The position numbers and the translations under genes were made by a program. A stretch of 64,000 nucleotides of DNA from a bacterium (lineage in GTDB: Bacteria > UBP15 > UBA6099). The number at the start of each line of letters is the position of its first letter. Within the stretch, counting starts at the first letter, position 1. The stretch lies in the NCBI GenBank assembly GCA_029564595.1, contig JAKQPS010000113.1, positions 248,001 to 312,000 of the forward strand. Direction: 5' to 3'. The notes beneath the pieces are model-generated. The model was not told the DNA's origin and searched no databases. It saw only the letters and a list, made by a program, of their open reading frames with translations. Shown here piece by piece: positions 1-7,764 of this stretch.

Positions 1-104
1 TTAAAGGATTCGCCCCTCTTGCAAAAACCGGCTTGTTCGCCGAGATTATTGTCGGCGGCCGCGCGCGGGAAGGCGACGAGATATCGAAAATCGAAGACGA
101 ATAA
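1..104 (+). CDS. C-terminal end of a MOSC-domain protein (partial)
   Basis: The window opens inside a reading frame (codons start at position 3) that runs to a TAA at 102-104, leaving 33 readable residues. The segment GLFAEIIVGGRAREGDEI matches the pattern that closes MOSC domains (a G-[IVL]-[FY]-A-x-[VI] strand followed by G-G-x-x-x-x-G-D-x-[IV]). MOSC proteins carry sulfur for molybdenum cofactor or related sulfuration chemistry. A molybdopterin-related role would suit the two formate dehydrogenases in this window, but the catalytic cysteine lies outside it. Only the tail is visible, so the family call is an inference. Confidence 0.5.
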   Translation, partial: KGFAPLAKTGLFAEIIVGGRAREGDEISKIEDE

Positions 105-133
105 GATTAAGGTCTGATAATCGGAGAAAGATC

Positions 134-379
134 ATGCCCATATACGAATATGAATGCGGGAAATGCGGGAACAGGCACGAGCATCAGCATGCCGCGAACG
201 CGACGAGGGACGAAGCGCCGCCCTGCCCTTCCTGCGGCTCTCAGTCGTCGGAACGCGTTTTTTCTTCATTCTCTGTCGGAAAACAATCATCTCCCGGCTC
301 CGGCGCGACATGTTGCGGCGCGGCAAACCCGTCCGAAGCCGGATGCGGCGGCGGCTCATGCTGCGGGAAAGGACGGTAA
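134..379 (+). CDS. FmdB-type zinc-ribbon protein
   Basis: 81-residue protein starting at ATG 134 behind GGAGAAAG. The first 45 residues have the FmdB/putative regulatory zinc-ribbon pattern: MPIYEYECGKCG, then a second CxxC in PPCPSCGS, giving a four-cysteine zinc site. The tail is rich in Gly, Ser and Cys (CCGAANP, CGGGSCCGKGR) and could bind further metal. FmdB proteins are small and mostly uncharacterised; the name comes from a putative regulator of formamidase/amidase genes. It lies just ahead of an Fe-S scaffold and an Mrp ATPase, suggesting metal or cofactor handling. The family call is firm; the function is unknown. Confidence 0.85.
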   Translation: MPIYEYECGKCGNRHEHQHAANATRDEAPPCPSCGSQSSERVFSSFSVGKQSSPGSGATCCGAANPSEAGCGGGSCCGKGR

Positions 380-386
380 GACTGAT

Positions 387-845
387 ATGTCGTCTAGATG
401 CGTTAACGCGGATAAAACTCCCGAAGCGTTTTTCGTGTGGCTGAGAGACAGGTTTCCGGAGGCCGGCGGTTTCATCGACGTTTCGGCGCCGCCCGAAGAT
501 TCCAACATCGGGCCTCTGGACAACGCCGACGCGAACGGAACCATTCACGGAATATGCGGCGACACGATGGAGATATGGCTGAAGATTGAAAACGGGGTCG
601 TGACGGACGCCAGATACGCGACTAACGGTTGCTTCTCGTCGAGAGCCTGCGGGGCGGCGGCGACATATCTTGCCAAAGGCGAAAGAATCATAGACGCTCT
701 CGGCATATCCCCGCGCGACGTGATGAATCTGCTGGAACTGATTCCCGGCGTTGACATTCATTGTTCGATACTTGCGATATCAACCCTTTACAGGGCGATT
801 GCGGAATACATTCTAAAAGGCAATATCAGCGTGGAAATGAAATAG
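387..845 (+). CDS. NifU/IscU-like iron-sulfur cluster scaffold protein
   Basis: 152 residues from ATG 387, only 7 bases after fmdB. The three cysteines typical of U-type scaffolds are present: ICGDTM (like ACGDVM of IscU), NGCFSSRACGAAATYL (like FGCGSAIASSS) and DIHCSILA (like LHCSMLA). U-type proteins assemble [2Fe-2S] or [4Fe-4S] clusters and hand them to apo-proteins or carriers. The N-terminus is longer and the first cysteine region less IscU-like, resembling stand-alone NifU N-domain proteins of anaerobes. No IscS/NifS desulfurase is visible here. It precedes an Mrp-type Fe-S carrier, and both genes probably share a transcript. An upstream in-frame extension would overlap fmdB and is unlikely. 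Confidence 0.85.
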   Translation: MSSRCVNADKTPEAFFVWLRDRFPEAGGFIDVSAPPEDSNIGPLDNADANGTIHGICGDTMEIWLKIENGVVTDARYATNGCFSSRACGAAATYLAKGERIIDALGISPRDVMNLLELIPGVDIHCSILAISTLYRAIAEYILKGNISVEMK

Positions 846-890
846 CGATGAGCGCGGCAAGAGCGCAATCTCAACAGGAGGAAACACAAG

Positions 891-2153
891 ATGGGTTCTG
901 ACGGCAAATGCGGACACGGCGGCGGCGGATGTTCAAGTGGAAACGAGCATCAAGGCGGCGGTCGCGATGAAATGAATGAATTTCTGGACAACCAACTGCT
1001 CTCCAAGCGGATGTCGATGATTAAGAACAAAATCATCGTCATGAGCGGAAAAGGCGGCGTTGGAAAAAGCACGGTGGCGGCGAACATAGCGGTGGGTCTG
1101 GCCATGCGCGGGCTGCGCGTGGGGTTGCTGGATGTCGATATTCACGGGCCGAGCGTGCCGAGGCTTCTGGGGCTGGCGGATGCCCGCCCCGACCACGACG
1201 AGTTCGGGCTGAAACCTGTCGAATGCAAAGTCGGCGACGCCGTCCTCCGGGTGATGTCTATCGGCTTTCTCACATCGAACAGGGACGAAGCGATAATCTG
1301 GCGCGGCCCTATGAAAATGACCGCGATAAAACAGTTCCTGAAAGATGTCGCATGGGGCGAACTTGATTTCCTTGTCATCGACTCGCCTCCGGGAACGGGA
1401 GACGAACCGCTTTCGGTGTGCCAGTTGATTCCCGGCCTGACAGGCGCGGTAATCGTCACCACTCCCCAGAAACTGGCCATAGACGATGTGCGCAAATCCA
1501 TCGCTTTCTGCAACAGGTTGAACCTTAGGGTTCTTGGAGTCGTCGAAAACATGAGCGGCTTCGTTTGTCCGAAGTGCGGCGAAACGATAGACGTGTTCAA
1601 GAGCGGAGGCGGACAGGAAATGGCCTCCGACATGGGAGTTCCTTTCCTCGGCAAAGTTCCGCTGGACCCGGCGGTTGTCGCGGCTGGAGACGACGGGTCT
1701 CCGGTGGCGGCGTCTATAGCGGACGGGCCGACAGCCGCCGCATTCAGCCTTATGATTGAGCCGCTGTTGACATTAGTCAATAACGACGGCGAGCAAATTC
1801 AACAGAAAGAAGGGGCCGCGATGAGAATAGCGATACCGACCGCGCAGGGAAGTCTCTGCATGCACTTCGGCCATTGCGAAGTATTCACGATATTCGACGT
1901 CGAGGACAACAAAGTTGTGAAAACTCAGACGCTGACGCCTCCGGAGCATGAGCCGGGGGTGATTCCCAAATGGCTTAGCGAGCAGAAAGCGACTCACATC
2001 ATCGCCGGAGGGATGGGTTCGCGCGCGCAGGATTTGTTTAAACAGTACGGCATAGAAGTTGTGGTGGGCGCTCCGGCGCTGGCTCCTCAGAATGTCGTCG
2101 AGCAATACCTGTCAGGCTCGCTGCAATGCGGCGGCAACGTCTGCGACCACTGA
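891..2153 (+). CDS. Mrp/NBP35-type Fe-S carrier ATPase fused to a NifX-like domain
   Basis: 420 residues; ATG 891 sits behind a clear AGGAGG. Residues 1-30 are Gly/Cys/His-rich (CGHGGGGCSS). Residues about 45-300 form a P-loop ATPase of the Mrp/ApbC/Nbp35 family: deviant Walker A MSGKGGVGKSTVAANIA, DSPPGTGDEP switch, and the cluster-binding CxxC in FVCPKCGE. From about residue 311 (MRIAIPT) a second domain begins with the fold of NifX/NafY dinitrogenase-cofactor proteins (HFGHCEVFTIFD, AGGMGSRAQDLF) and ends CGGNVCDH. Mrp proteins bind and transfer [4Fe-4S] clusters. NifX-type domains bind metal-sulfur clusters; none of the nif structural genes is present, so the cargo is unknown. Last gene of the cluster, followed by a terminator. 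Confidence 0.88.
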   Translation: MGSDGKCGHGGGGCSSGNEHQGGGRDEMNEFLDNQLLSKRMSMIKNKIIVMSGKGGVGKSTVAANIAVGLAMRGLRVGLLDVDIHGPSVPRLLGLADARPDHDEFGLKPVECKVGDAVLRVMSIGFLTSNRDEAIIWRGPMKMTAIKQFLKDVAWGELDFLVIDSPPGTGDEPLSVCQLIPGLTGAVIVTTPQKLAIDDVRKSIAFCNRLNLRVLGVVENMSGFVCPKCGETIDVFKSGGGQEMASDMGVPFLGKVPLDPAVVAAGDDGSPVAASIADGPTAAAFSLMIEPLLTLVNNDGEQIQQKEGAAMRIAIPTAQGSLCMHFGHCEVFTIFDVEDNKVVKTQTLTPPEHEPGVIPKWLSEQKATHIIAGGMGSRAQDLFKQYGIEVVVGAPALAPQNVVEQYLSGSLQCGGNVCDH

Positions 2154-2285
2154 GAAAATGGAAAACTCTCTGTTTGCTTGTCGATATGGTGTTAGGGTTA
2201 ACTCTGGAACGGTTCTTGCCTTAGAACTGCAATGCGGATGCGTTACATCAGACTGACAGTTCGGTAATTTCAGCAAAGTTCTCAC

Positions 2286-2324
2286 AAGCCGCCTTGAAGG
2301 AACATTTCAAGGCGGCTTTTTGAG
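2286..2324 (+). terminator. Rho-independent terminator after the Mrp-NifX gene
   Basis: A 13-bp perfect stem (AAGCCGCCTTGAA at 2286-2298, complement at 2306-2318) with a 7-base loop is followed by TTTTTGAG. It lies 132 bases beyond the stop codon in a convergent interval. The rest of 2154-2439 holds no supported gene. Confidence 0.9.
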
Positions 2325-2439
2325 TCTTAATCAAAACAAAACCGCCACCCTTTCCGTTGCGCGAAAAACTATCGATAATCAACCCGATTTCACCGTTAGA
2401 TATGGCGAAACGGAAGCTATTTTCATAACGGGAAGCAAA

Positions 2440-3780
2440 TTATGATATGCCGTGTTTTTTCATTTTTCTCCAGAGGGTGGCGTAGCTGACGCCAAGCTCT
2501 CTGGCGGTTTCGGCTCTGTTGCCGGAGTTGCGTTCAAGAGCCATTTTGATGGTTTCGGCTTCTGCGGTCATTAGAGGGGCGTCCGCGGAGGGTTGCGGCG
2601 CGGCAACGCGCATTTGGGCGTGTTCGGCGGGAAGGTGCTCGATTTCTATCATGTTTCCGTGGCACAGCACGAAGGCGTGCTCGATTATGTTCTCCAATTC
2701 GCGCACGTTGCCGGGGAATGAATGTTTCATCAAAACGCTCATTACTTCTGGAGAAACGTCGCGGATGTTCTTTTCTCTTTTGAGATTAAAATGCTTGATG
2801 AAATGTTCGACGAGCAGCGGAATATCCTCGCGTCTTTCGCGCAGCGGGGGCAGCTCGATCCTGACCACGTTCAGCCGGTAGTATAGGTCTCTTCTGAAAG
2901 AGCCGTTCTCCACAAGTTCGGCGAGCGGGCGGTTTGACGCGGCGATTATTCTGACGTCGGCTTTCGTTGTGGACACGGAACCTAGAGGCTCATACTCTTT
3001 CTCCTGAATGACGCGCAGTAGTTTGACTTGAGCGGCCGGGGAAATGTCGCCTATTTCGTCGAGGAAAATCGCGCCGCCCTCCGCGAGCGCGAATCTGCCC
3101 GGCTTGTCGCGGACGGCGTCGGTGAATGCGCCCTTCACATATCCGAAAAGTTCGGACTCGAAAAGGTTGTCGGGCAGGACTCCGCAGTTGACAACGACAT
3201 ACGGTTTGTCTTTCCGGGGGCTTAGATTATGGATGGCGCGAGCGAAGAGTTCTTTGCCGGAACCGCTCGGCCCTTCTATCAGGACGGTGGCGTCGCTGTC
3301 AGCTATGTCCGGTAGGATGTTGAATATTTTATGTATATTTCTGTTCTTGCTTACGATGTCCTCGAAAGTGTATTTGCCGCCGATTTCCTTTTTGAGGGCT
3401 TCGATGGCGGAAAGGTCGCGGAAGGTTTCGACGCCGCCGATTTGTTGTCCGTCGTCGCCGACGAGCGCGGAAGCGCTGACGCTTATCGGAATTGAGGAGC
3501 CATCCTTGGAGATGATATTCAGAGGGCGGTCCACGACGTCGCGCTTCTCTCTTACGGCTTCGTCGATGGCGCACGCTTGCCGGCAGATGCTCGCCCTGAA
3601 TATCTCGTGACAGAATTTACCGATAGCCTCTTCTCTTGTGTAACCTGTTATTCTCTCTGCTGCCCGGTTGAAAGTGGTTATTCTTTTGTCGGCGTCGATG
3701 GTAAAAACGCCGTCGGCAATGCTGTCGAGGATAGTTCCGACAAATCCGCCGCATTCGTTTTCGCCAACGGAGAATTTCAA
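2440..3780 (-). CDS. PAS-domain sigma-54-dependent transcriptional activator
   Basis: 446 residues; TTG start at 3780 preceded by AAGGA. No receiver domain. A PAS domain (about 10-125) contains C57, C66 and C70 (CHEIFRASICRQAC), a cysteine pattern common in this regulator group that may bind metal or sense redox. The AAA+ domain follows: Walker A GPSGSGKE near 170, ESELFGY, the sigma-54 contact loop as GAFTDA (217-222) rather than GAFTGA, and Walker B GGAIFLDEIGD. A Fis-type helix-turn-helix ends the protein (NRAETARELGVSYATLWRKM). It would open sigma-54 promoters in response to an unknown cytoplasmic signal. No adjacent target or kinase is obvious. Confidence 0.92.
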   Translation of the reverse strand: MKFSVGENECGGFVGTILDSIADGVFTIDADKRITTFNRAAERITGYTREEAIGKFCHEIFRASICRQACAIDEAVREKRDVVDRPLNIISKDGSSIPISVSASALVGDDGQQIGGVETFRDLSAIEALKKEIGGKYTFEDIVSKNRNIHKIFNILPDIADSDATVLIEGPSGSGKELFARAIHNLSPRKDKPYVVVNCGVLPDNLFESELFGYVKGAFTDAVRDKPGRFALAEGGAIFLDEIGDISPAAQVKLLRVIQEKEYEPLGSVSTTKADVRIIAASNRPLAELVENGSFRRDLYYRLNVVRIELPPLRERREDIPLLVEHFIKHFNLKREKNIRDVSPEVMSVLMKHSFPGNVRELENIIEHAFVLCHGNMIEIEHLPAEHAQMRVAAPQPSADAPLMTAEAETIKMALERNSGNRAETARELGVSYATLWRKMKKHGIS

Positions 3781-3942
3781 TGCGATGTTCCTTCCATGTC
3801 CGTTTTGTAATGCCGCGCTGTCCGCGCTGTCGCTCGAACTAGCCGCGATTGCTTATTCAATTATATAATCGCGCCGGCGAAGGTTTCCATATATACGAAA
3901 ACAAGACCGCGACGGTCTAAGATAACCGAAGCCGTATCGGGC

Positions 3943-3982
3943 AAATAAAAAACGCAACCGGCATGTTAAACCGGCTGCGTTG
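3943..3982 (-). terminator. Rho-independent terminator of the RRM-protein gene
   Basis: On the minus strand a stem AACGCAGCCGG / CCGGTTGCGTT with a 9-base loop (3951-3981) is followed by TTTTTTATTT. It lies about 80 bases past the RRM gene's stop. The remaining bases of 3781-4064 show no gene. Confidence 0.85.
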
Positions 3983-4064
3983 ATACATCTGAATCATGTG
4001 CGAGACGCGAAGCGACCCGGAAAAGGAACCGGGGAGCGACGCGTCGAACTTCCGGATCGGTTTA

Positions 4065-4487
4065 TTACCAGCGTTTGCCGCCGCCGCCGTAACCGCCGCC
4101 GCCGCCGTAGTCGCCATCGCCGCCGCGACCGCCGCCACCGCCACGGCTTCCGCCGCCGCCGTAGCCACCGCGTCCGCCGCCGCCGCCGCCGCGATTTCCG
4201 CCGCCGCCGTAGCCGCCGCGTCCGCCGCCGCCTCTATCTTCTTTCGGTCGGGCGATATTAACTGTCAGCGCTCTGCCGTTGACTTCTTTCCCGTTCAACG
4301 CGCTGATCGCCGCGTTAGCTTCTTCGTCAGTGTTCATCTCGACGAATCCGAAACCCTTGCTTCTTCCGGTTTCCCTGTCGGTGATCACAGTCGCGCTCAA
4401 CACGGTCCCGTGCTGCGAGAACAACTTCTCGAGTTCATCGCTTTTCATTCCGTAATCCAGACTTCCTACAAACAGTTTCGTGCTCAA
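4065..4487 (-). CDS. RRM-type RNA-binding protein with glycine-rich RGG tail
   Basis: 140 residues; TTG start at 4487 with AAAGGAG 8 bases upstream. Residues 3-80 form one RNA recognition motif: RNP2 LFVGSLDY and RNP1 KGFGFVEM, with the usual spacing. Residues about 88-138 are almost entirely Gly with Arg, Tyr and Asn (repeats of GGYGGGG and RGG), a disordered nucleic-acid-binding tail. Such small proteins occur in cyanobacteria and many other bacteria, often cold-responsive, and are thought to act as RNA chaperones. It is monocistronic: its own terminator lies downstream, and a 237-base untranslated interval separates it from hisF. Target RNAs are unknown. Confidence 0.92.
   Translation of the reverse strand: MSTKLFVGSLDYGMKSDELEKLFSQHGTVLSATVITDRETGRSKGFGFVEMNTDEEANAAISALNGKEVNGRALTVNIARPKEDRGGGGRGGYGGGGNRGGGGGGRGGYGGGGSRGGGGGRGGDGDYGGGGGYGGGGKRW
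4076..4236 (-). repeat. GGC/GGN triplet-rich tract coding the glycine tail
   Basis: Long near-tandem runs of CCG/GCC triplets, coding for the Gly-rich tail on the minus strand. The low complexity creates large spurious open frames on the plus strand (Ala/Arg-rich) that should be ignored. Confidence 0.8.
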
Positions 4488-4724
4488 AACACACTCTCCT
4501 TTATTATCCTCCCCGCCGAGGCGGCGCGCATAAACGCGCCCTTCCAGTTCCGTTCAGGCATCCGGACTCGACAGTGTTGAGGTGAATTTACAATTTTTCG
4601 ACAAGCAGTTCCCATTCGCGACGGCGCGATTCATAAACTTGCGCCGGATATGATTATACGCTTTTTTTAAAGTAAACTCCATTATTAGAAAATAATTCTT
4701 TTTGGCTAATCCCGGCCAACGCGC

Positions 4725-5489
4725 TTATTTCCTAACAGGAATGCCATTTGAGGCAAGATGCTCTTTCATCTGCGCGACGCTGAATGTTCCGAAATGAGCT
4801 ATGGAAGCGACAAGAACGTGGCGCGCAAGCCCCTCGATGATTGCTTGAGAAAGGTGTTCGAGCTTGCCCGCGCCGCCCGATGCCGTAACCGGTATGCCTA
4901 CCGCCCCGGCGATGGCCTTGGTCATCGGAATGTCGTAACCGTTAAGAGTTCCATCCGCGTCCATGCTGGTCGGAAGCAAGGCCCCCGCGCCGAAATCCTC
5001 CATTTTCTTGGCCCATTCGACGGCGTCGATGCCGGTCGGCTTTGTTCCGGCGTTCACTACAACCTCGAATCCGGAAGGAACCGTTTTCGAGCTTTTCGTG
5101 TCGATTGCCACGACGATTTTTTCGCCGCCGAAAGCTGCCGCCGCTTCGCGTATCAGTTCGGGGTTCTTGACGGCGGCCGTATTAATGCCCACCTTTGCGA
5201 CGCCGATTTCGAGAAGAGCTTCGATGTCCGACGTCGAGCGAATTCCTCCGCCGACGGTGAGCGGGATTGAGCATCGTTCTAGAGTCCTTTTCACCGCGTC
5301 GCGTATGGTGTCTCTGTTTTCGACGGTGGCGGTGATGTCGAGAAAGACGAGTTCATCCGCGCCGGCAGCACTGTAAGCGGCCGCGCTTTCCGCGGGGTCG
5401 CCGACATCCTTCAACTCGACGAAATTAACTCCTTTCACCAGCTTGCCGTTCTTCACGTCAAGACAAGGGATTACATGCGTGTAGTTCAT
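4725..5489 (-). CDS. hisF: Imidazole glycerol phosphate synthase cyclase subunit HisF
   Basis: 254 residues, full family length; ATG 5489 behind AGGAGGATTCT. It makes imidazole-glycerol phosphate and AICAR from PRFAR with ammonia supplied by HisH. The (beta-alpha)8 barrel is complete: the first catalytic Asp in PCLDVKNG (D11), the second in VAIDTKS, phosphate loops TVGGGIRS and TASGGAG, and SMDADGT. HisH, HisA and the other his genes are not in the window, so the glutaminase partner must be encoded elsewhere. It stands alone on the minus strand, with the RRM gene 237 bases downstream and a divergent membrane protein upstream. Confidence 0.96.
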   Translation of the reverse strand: MNYTHVIPCLDVKNGKLVKGVNFVELKDVGDPAESAAAYSAAGADELVFLDITATVENRDTIRDAVKRTLERCSIPLTVGGGIRSTSDIEALLEIGVAKVGINTAAVKNPELIREAAAAFGGEKIVVAIDTKSSKTVPSGFEVVVNAGTKPTGIDAVEWAKKMEDFGAGALLPTSMDADGTLNGYDIPMTKAIAGAVGIPVTASGGAGKLEHLSQAIIEGLARHVLVASIAHFGTFSVAQMKEHLASNGIPVRK

Positions 5490-5623
5490 AGAATCCTCCT
5501 AATAGTAGAATCATAGCGGCTAAGCGGATATTATCTCATAAAACAATATTTTCGTCGCCTCCCCGCGGCTTATCATGTAAAATTGATTTCGTTATATATC
5601 GATAAGGGTTACATGGTGAACGC

Positions 5624-6922
5624 ATGGCTCGTGCCGGAATGGATAACGACATACCCGCCTCGGAAGGAACGGATTTTTCGCGCAACGACGGGATGTCGGA
5701 AGACCGCTTTGCGCGCGGTTTCATGAGGATTCTGATTCCGGCGTTTTTAGCGGTCGCCGTTTTGTATTCATTGATGATGCCAGCATGGTTGAATTCAGAC
5801 GAGCCTTTTCACTACAAATATATAAAAGTCATACAGACCGAGTTGAGGATACCATCCCACGAGGAGACATATCAGGCGGCGCATCCTCCGTTGTATTATG
5901 CCGCCGCCGCTGTTTGGGGGCTTCCGTTCAGGAGCGCGCACTCGGACGCGCAGAACCACTGGCTGAGGCTGATGTCGGTTGTCTTCGGAACGCTTACGGT
6001 CTTCATAATCTTCAGGACGGGCCGGGACGCTCTAGGCTCTCCGGTTCTCGGCGCGGGCATGGCGGCTTTCGCGGCTGCAAATCCAGCTTTCGTTGTGATG
6101 AACTCCGTCGTCAACAACGACACCGCCGCGATTCTGGCGTGTTCCGCGACGATTTACTTTATACTCATGATAAATCGGAACGGCGGAAGCATTTGGCGCG
6201 CGGCGGCTTGCGGAGCGGCTTCCGGCTTGTGCTGCCTTGTCAAAATCAACGCCAATCTGATACCGGTCTTCTTTCTTTTTTTCTATGCGCTTCATCCCGC
6301 AAACCGCGCCCGGAAAGTTTCCGCTATCTGTCTGGAAACCGCCGTTTATCTTCTTGTATTCGCGGCTTTGGCGTCAAGCTGGTTCGTGGCCGGGTATCTC
6401 AACCTCGGCGACAGAGTGTTTTTCAACCCCGTCAACGAAACCAGCCCAAACTATCTTCATATTCCCGGCAATTTGTTGTGGTTTGTCAAATCGCACGCGC
6501 TCAACTTCTGGATTCCTCAGGACTATCTGAGGGGATACCCGCAAAATCTGCCTTTCATGATGAAGCTTCTCTATTTTTCTCTTTCGGCGATATTCGTGGC
6601 GCTAGCGGTATTCGGTTTGGCGCGGACGGCTCGGGGCAAAAACGGGCTGGAAAGGCACGCGATGCTTTCGTTTTACGCGTGCGCCGCCGTGTATATTGCG
6701 CAGATGGCGGTTTACAACGCGCAGATGCCTGTGGCGCAGGCGAGGTACGCATATATAATCATCGCGCCGATTGCCGCAGTCGCCGCCGCGCCTGTTAAAA
6801 GCATTCTAGGCGACCGGTTCGGCGCTTTCGTGGTCGGCGGCGCCGCTGTGGGGTTCGCGCTGCATCTTGTGTGGTCGCTGGTTTATTTGCGCGCAATCGG
6901 GCCGATGCCGTTTTCGGTTTGA
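5624..6922 (+). CDS. Multi-pass membrane protein, probable GT39/ArnT-like glycosyltransferase
   Basis: 432 residues. After a polar N-terminus of about 35 residues there are roughly ten hydrophobic segments. The first loop has the ...LNSDEPFHYKYIK... pattern of C-type glycosyltransferases of the dolichyl/undecaprenyl-phosphate-mannose family, where an acidic residue after the first membrane span is catalytic, followed by AAHPPLYY. Such enzymes move a sugar from a polyprenyl-phosphate carrier to lipid, protein or glycan on the outer face of the inner membrane. The next gene encodes a GT2 enzyme of the type that makes polyprenyl-phosphate sugars, supporting this. Acceptor unknown. The start has only a weak ribosome-binding site. 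Confidence 0.72.
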   Translation: MARAGMDNDIPASEGTDFSRNDGMSEDRFARGFMRILIPAFLAVAVLYSLMMPAWLNSDEPFHYKYIKVIQTELRIPSHEETYQAAHPPLYYAAAAVWGLPFRSAHSDAQNHWLRLMSVVFGTLTVFIIFRTGRDALGSPVLGAGMAAFAAANPAFVVMNSVVNNDTAAILACSATIYFILMINRNGGSIWRAAACGAASGLCCLVKINANLIPVFFLFFYALHPANRARKVSAICLETAVYLLVFAALASSWFVAGYLNLGDRVFFNPVNETSPNYLHIPGNLLWFVKSHALNFWIPQDYLRGYPQNLPFMMKLLYFSLSAIFVALAVFGLARTARGKNGLERHAMLSFYACAAVYIAQMAVYNAQMPVAQARYAYIIIAPIAAVAAAPVKSILGDRFGAFVVGGAAVGFALHLVWSLVYLRAIGPMPFSV

Positions 6923-6971
6923 CGCTCCGCGTTCTTCTCGCCTTTTTGTTTATGGTTTATAATCCCGACTA

Positions 6972-7751
6972 ATGATAGAAAATAGTGTTTCACACGATCG
7001 ACCGCAGATAAGCGTTATATTTCCCGCGTACAACGAGGAAAAACGCATTCCGGAATCCCTTGAGAAGACAACGCGGTATCTGTCCGGCGCGGGCCGCGCG
7101 TTCGAGATAATCGTGGTGGACGACGGAAGCAGGGACGCCACTTCAGACGTTTCGCGCGCGCAACTTGAAATATCCGGCGCGGATTTCAGCATAATCCGCC
7201 TTGATGAAAACCGTGGCAAGGGATACGCGGTGAGAACAGGAATGCTGTCCGCGCGTGGCGATTACGTTTTTTTCTCCGATGCCGACCTTTCCACTCCCAT
7301 CGAGGAAATCGACCGACTACTTCCGCTGATTGAAAACGAATATGACATTGCGATCGGATCAAGGGCGCTGCGCGATTCCAAACTTGACAAAAGACAACCG
7401 ATATACCGCGAAACTTCGGGCAAGTTGTTCAACCTCGCGATGCAGGCCGCGCTTTTGCCCGGGATAAAAGATTCGCAGTGCGGTTTCAAGGGGTTCCGCG
7501 CGGAAGCCGCGCGAAGAATAGCCGAGATTCAAAAATTCGACAGGTTCTCGTTCGACGTGGAGATGCTCTGGATCGCCAGAAAACTCGGTTTCAAAATCAA
7601 AGAGGTTCCGGTGCGGTGGTCGAACAATCCTGACACGAGAGTGAGCTATTTGAAGGACGGCCTCGTAATGGTCGCCGACTTATTCAAAATACGTCTGGCG
7701 CACAGGAAAACGAACTTCGAACCCTGCCCGAAACAAGAGACAACCCGATAA
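6972..7751 (+). CDS. GT2 glycosyltransferase, polyprenyl-phosphate glucosyl/mannosyl transferase type
   Basis: 259 residues. GT-A fold with FPAYNEEKRIPESLE at the nucleotide site, VVDDGSRD, and the metal-binding FSDADLSTP; QCGFKGFRAEAA follows. The pattern fits dolichyl-phosphate beta-glucosyltransferase (Alg5-like) and bacterial homologues that charge undecaprenyl-phosphate with a hexose from a nucleotide sugar at the cytoplasmic face. It has no strong C-terminal membrane anchor. It lies 49 bases after a putative lipid-linked-sugar-dependent membrane glycosyltransferase, so the two likely form a donor/acceptor pair. No clear ribosome-binding site precedes ATG 6972. Confidence 0.88.
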   Translation: MIENSVSHDRPQISVIFPAYNEEKRIPESLEKTTRYLSGAGRAFEIIVVDDGSRDATSDVSRAQLEISGADFSIIRLDENRGKGYAVRTGMLSARGDYVFFSDADLSTPIEEIDRLLPLIENEYDIAIGSRALRDSKLDKRQPIYRETSGKLFNLAMQAALLPGIKDSQCGFKGFRAEAARRIAEIQKFDRFSFDVEMLWIARKLGFKIKEVPVRWSNNPDTRVSYLKDGLVMVADLFKIRLAHRKTNFEPCPKQETTR

Positions 7752-7764
7752 GAACCCGACCCGT

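Noticed and set aside
3980-4580. Ala/Arg-rich open frames opposite the RRM gene
   Set aside because: They come from the low-complexity GGC repeat of the glycine tail read on the other strand; no ribosome-binding site and no domain.
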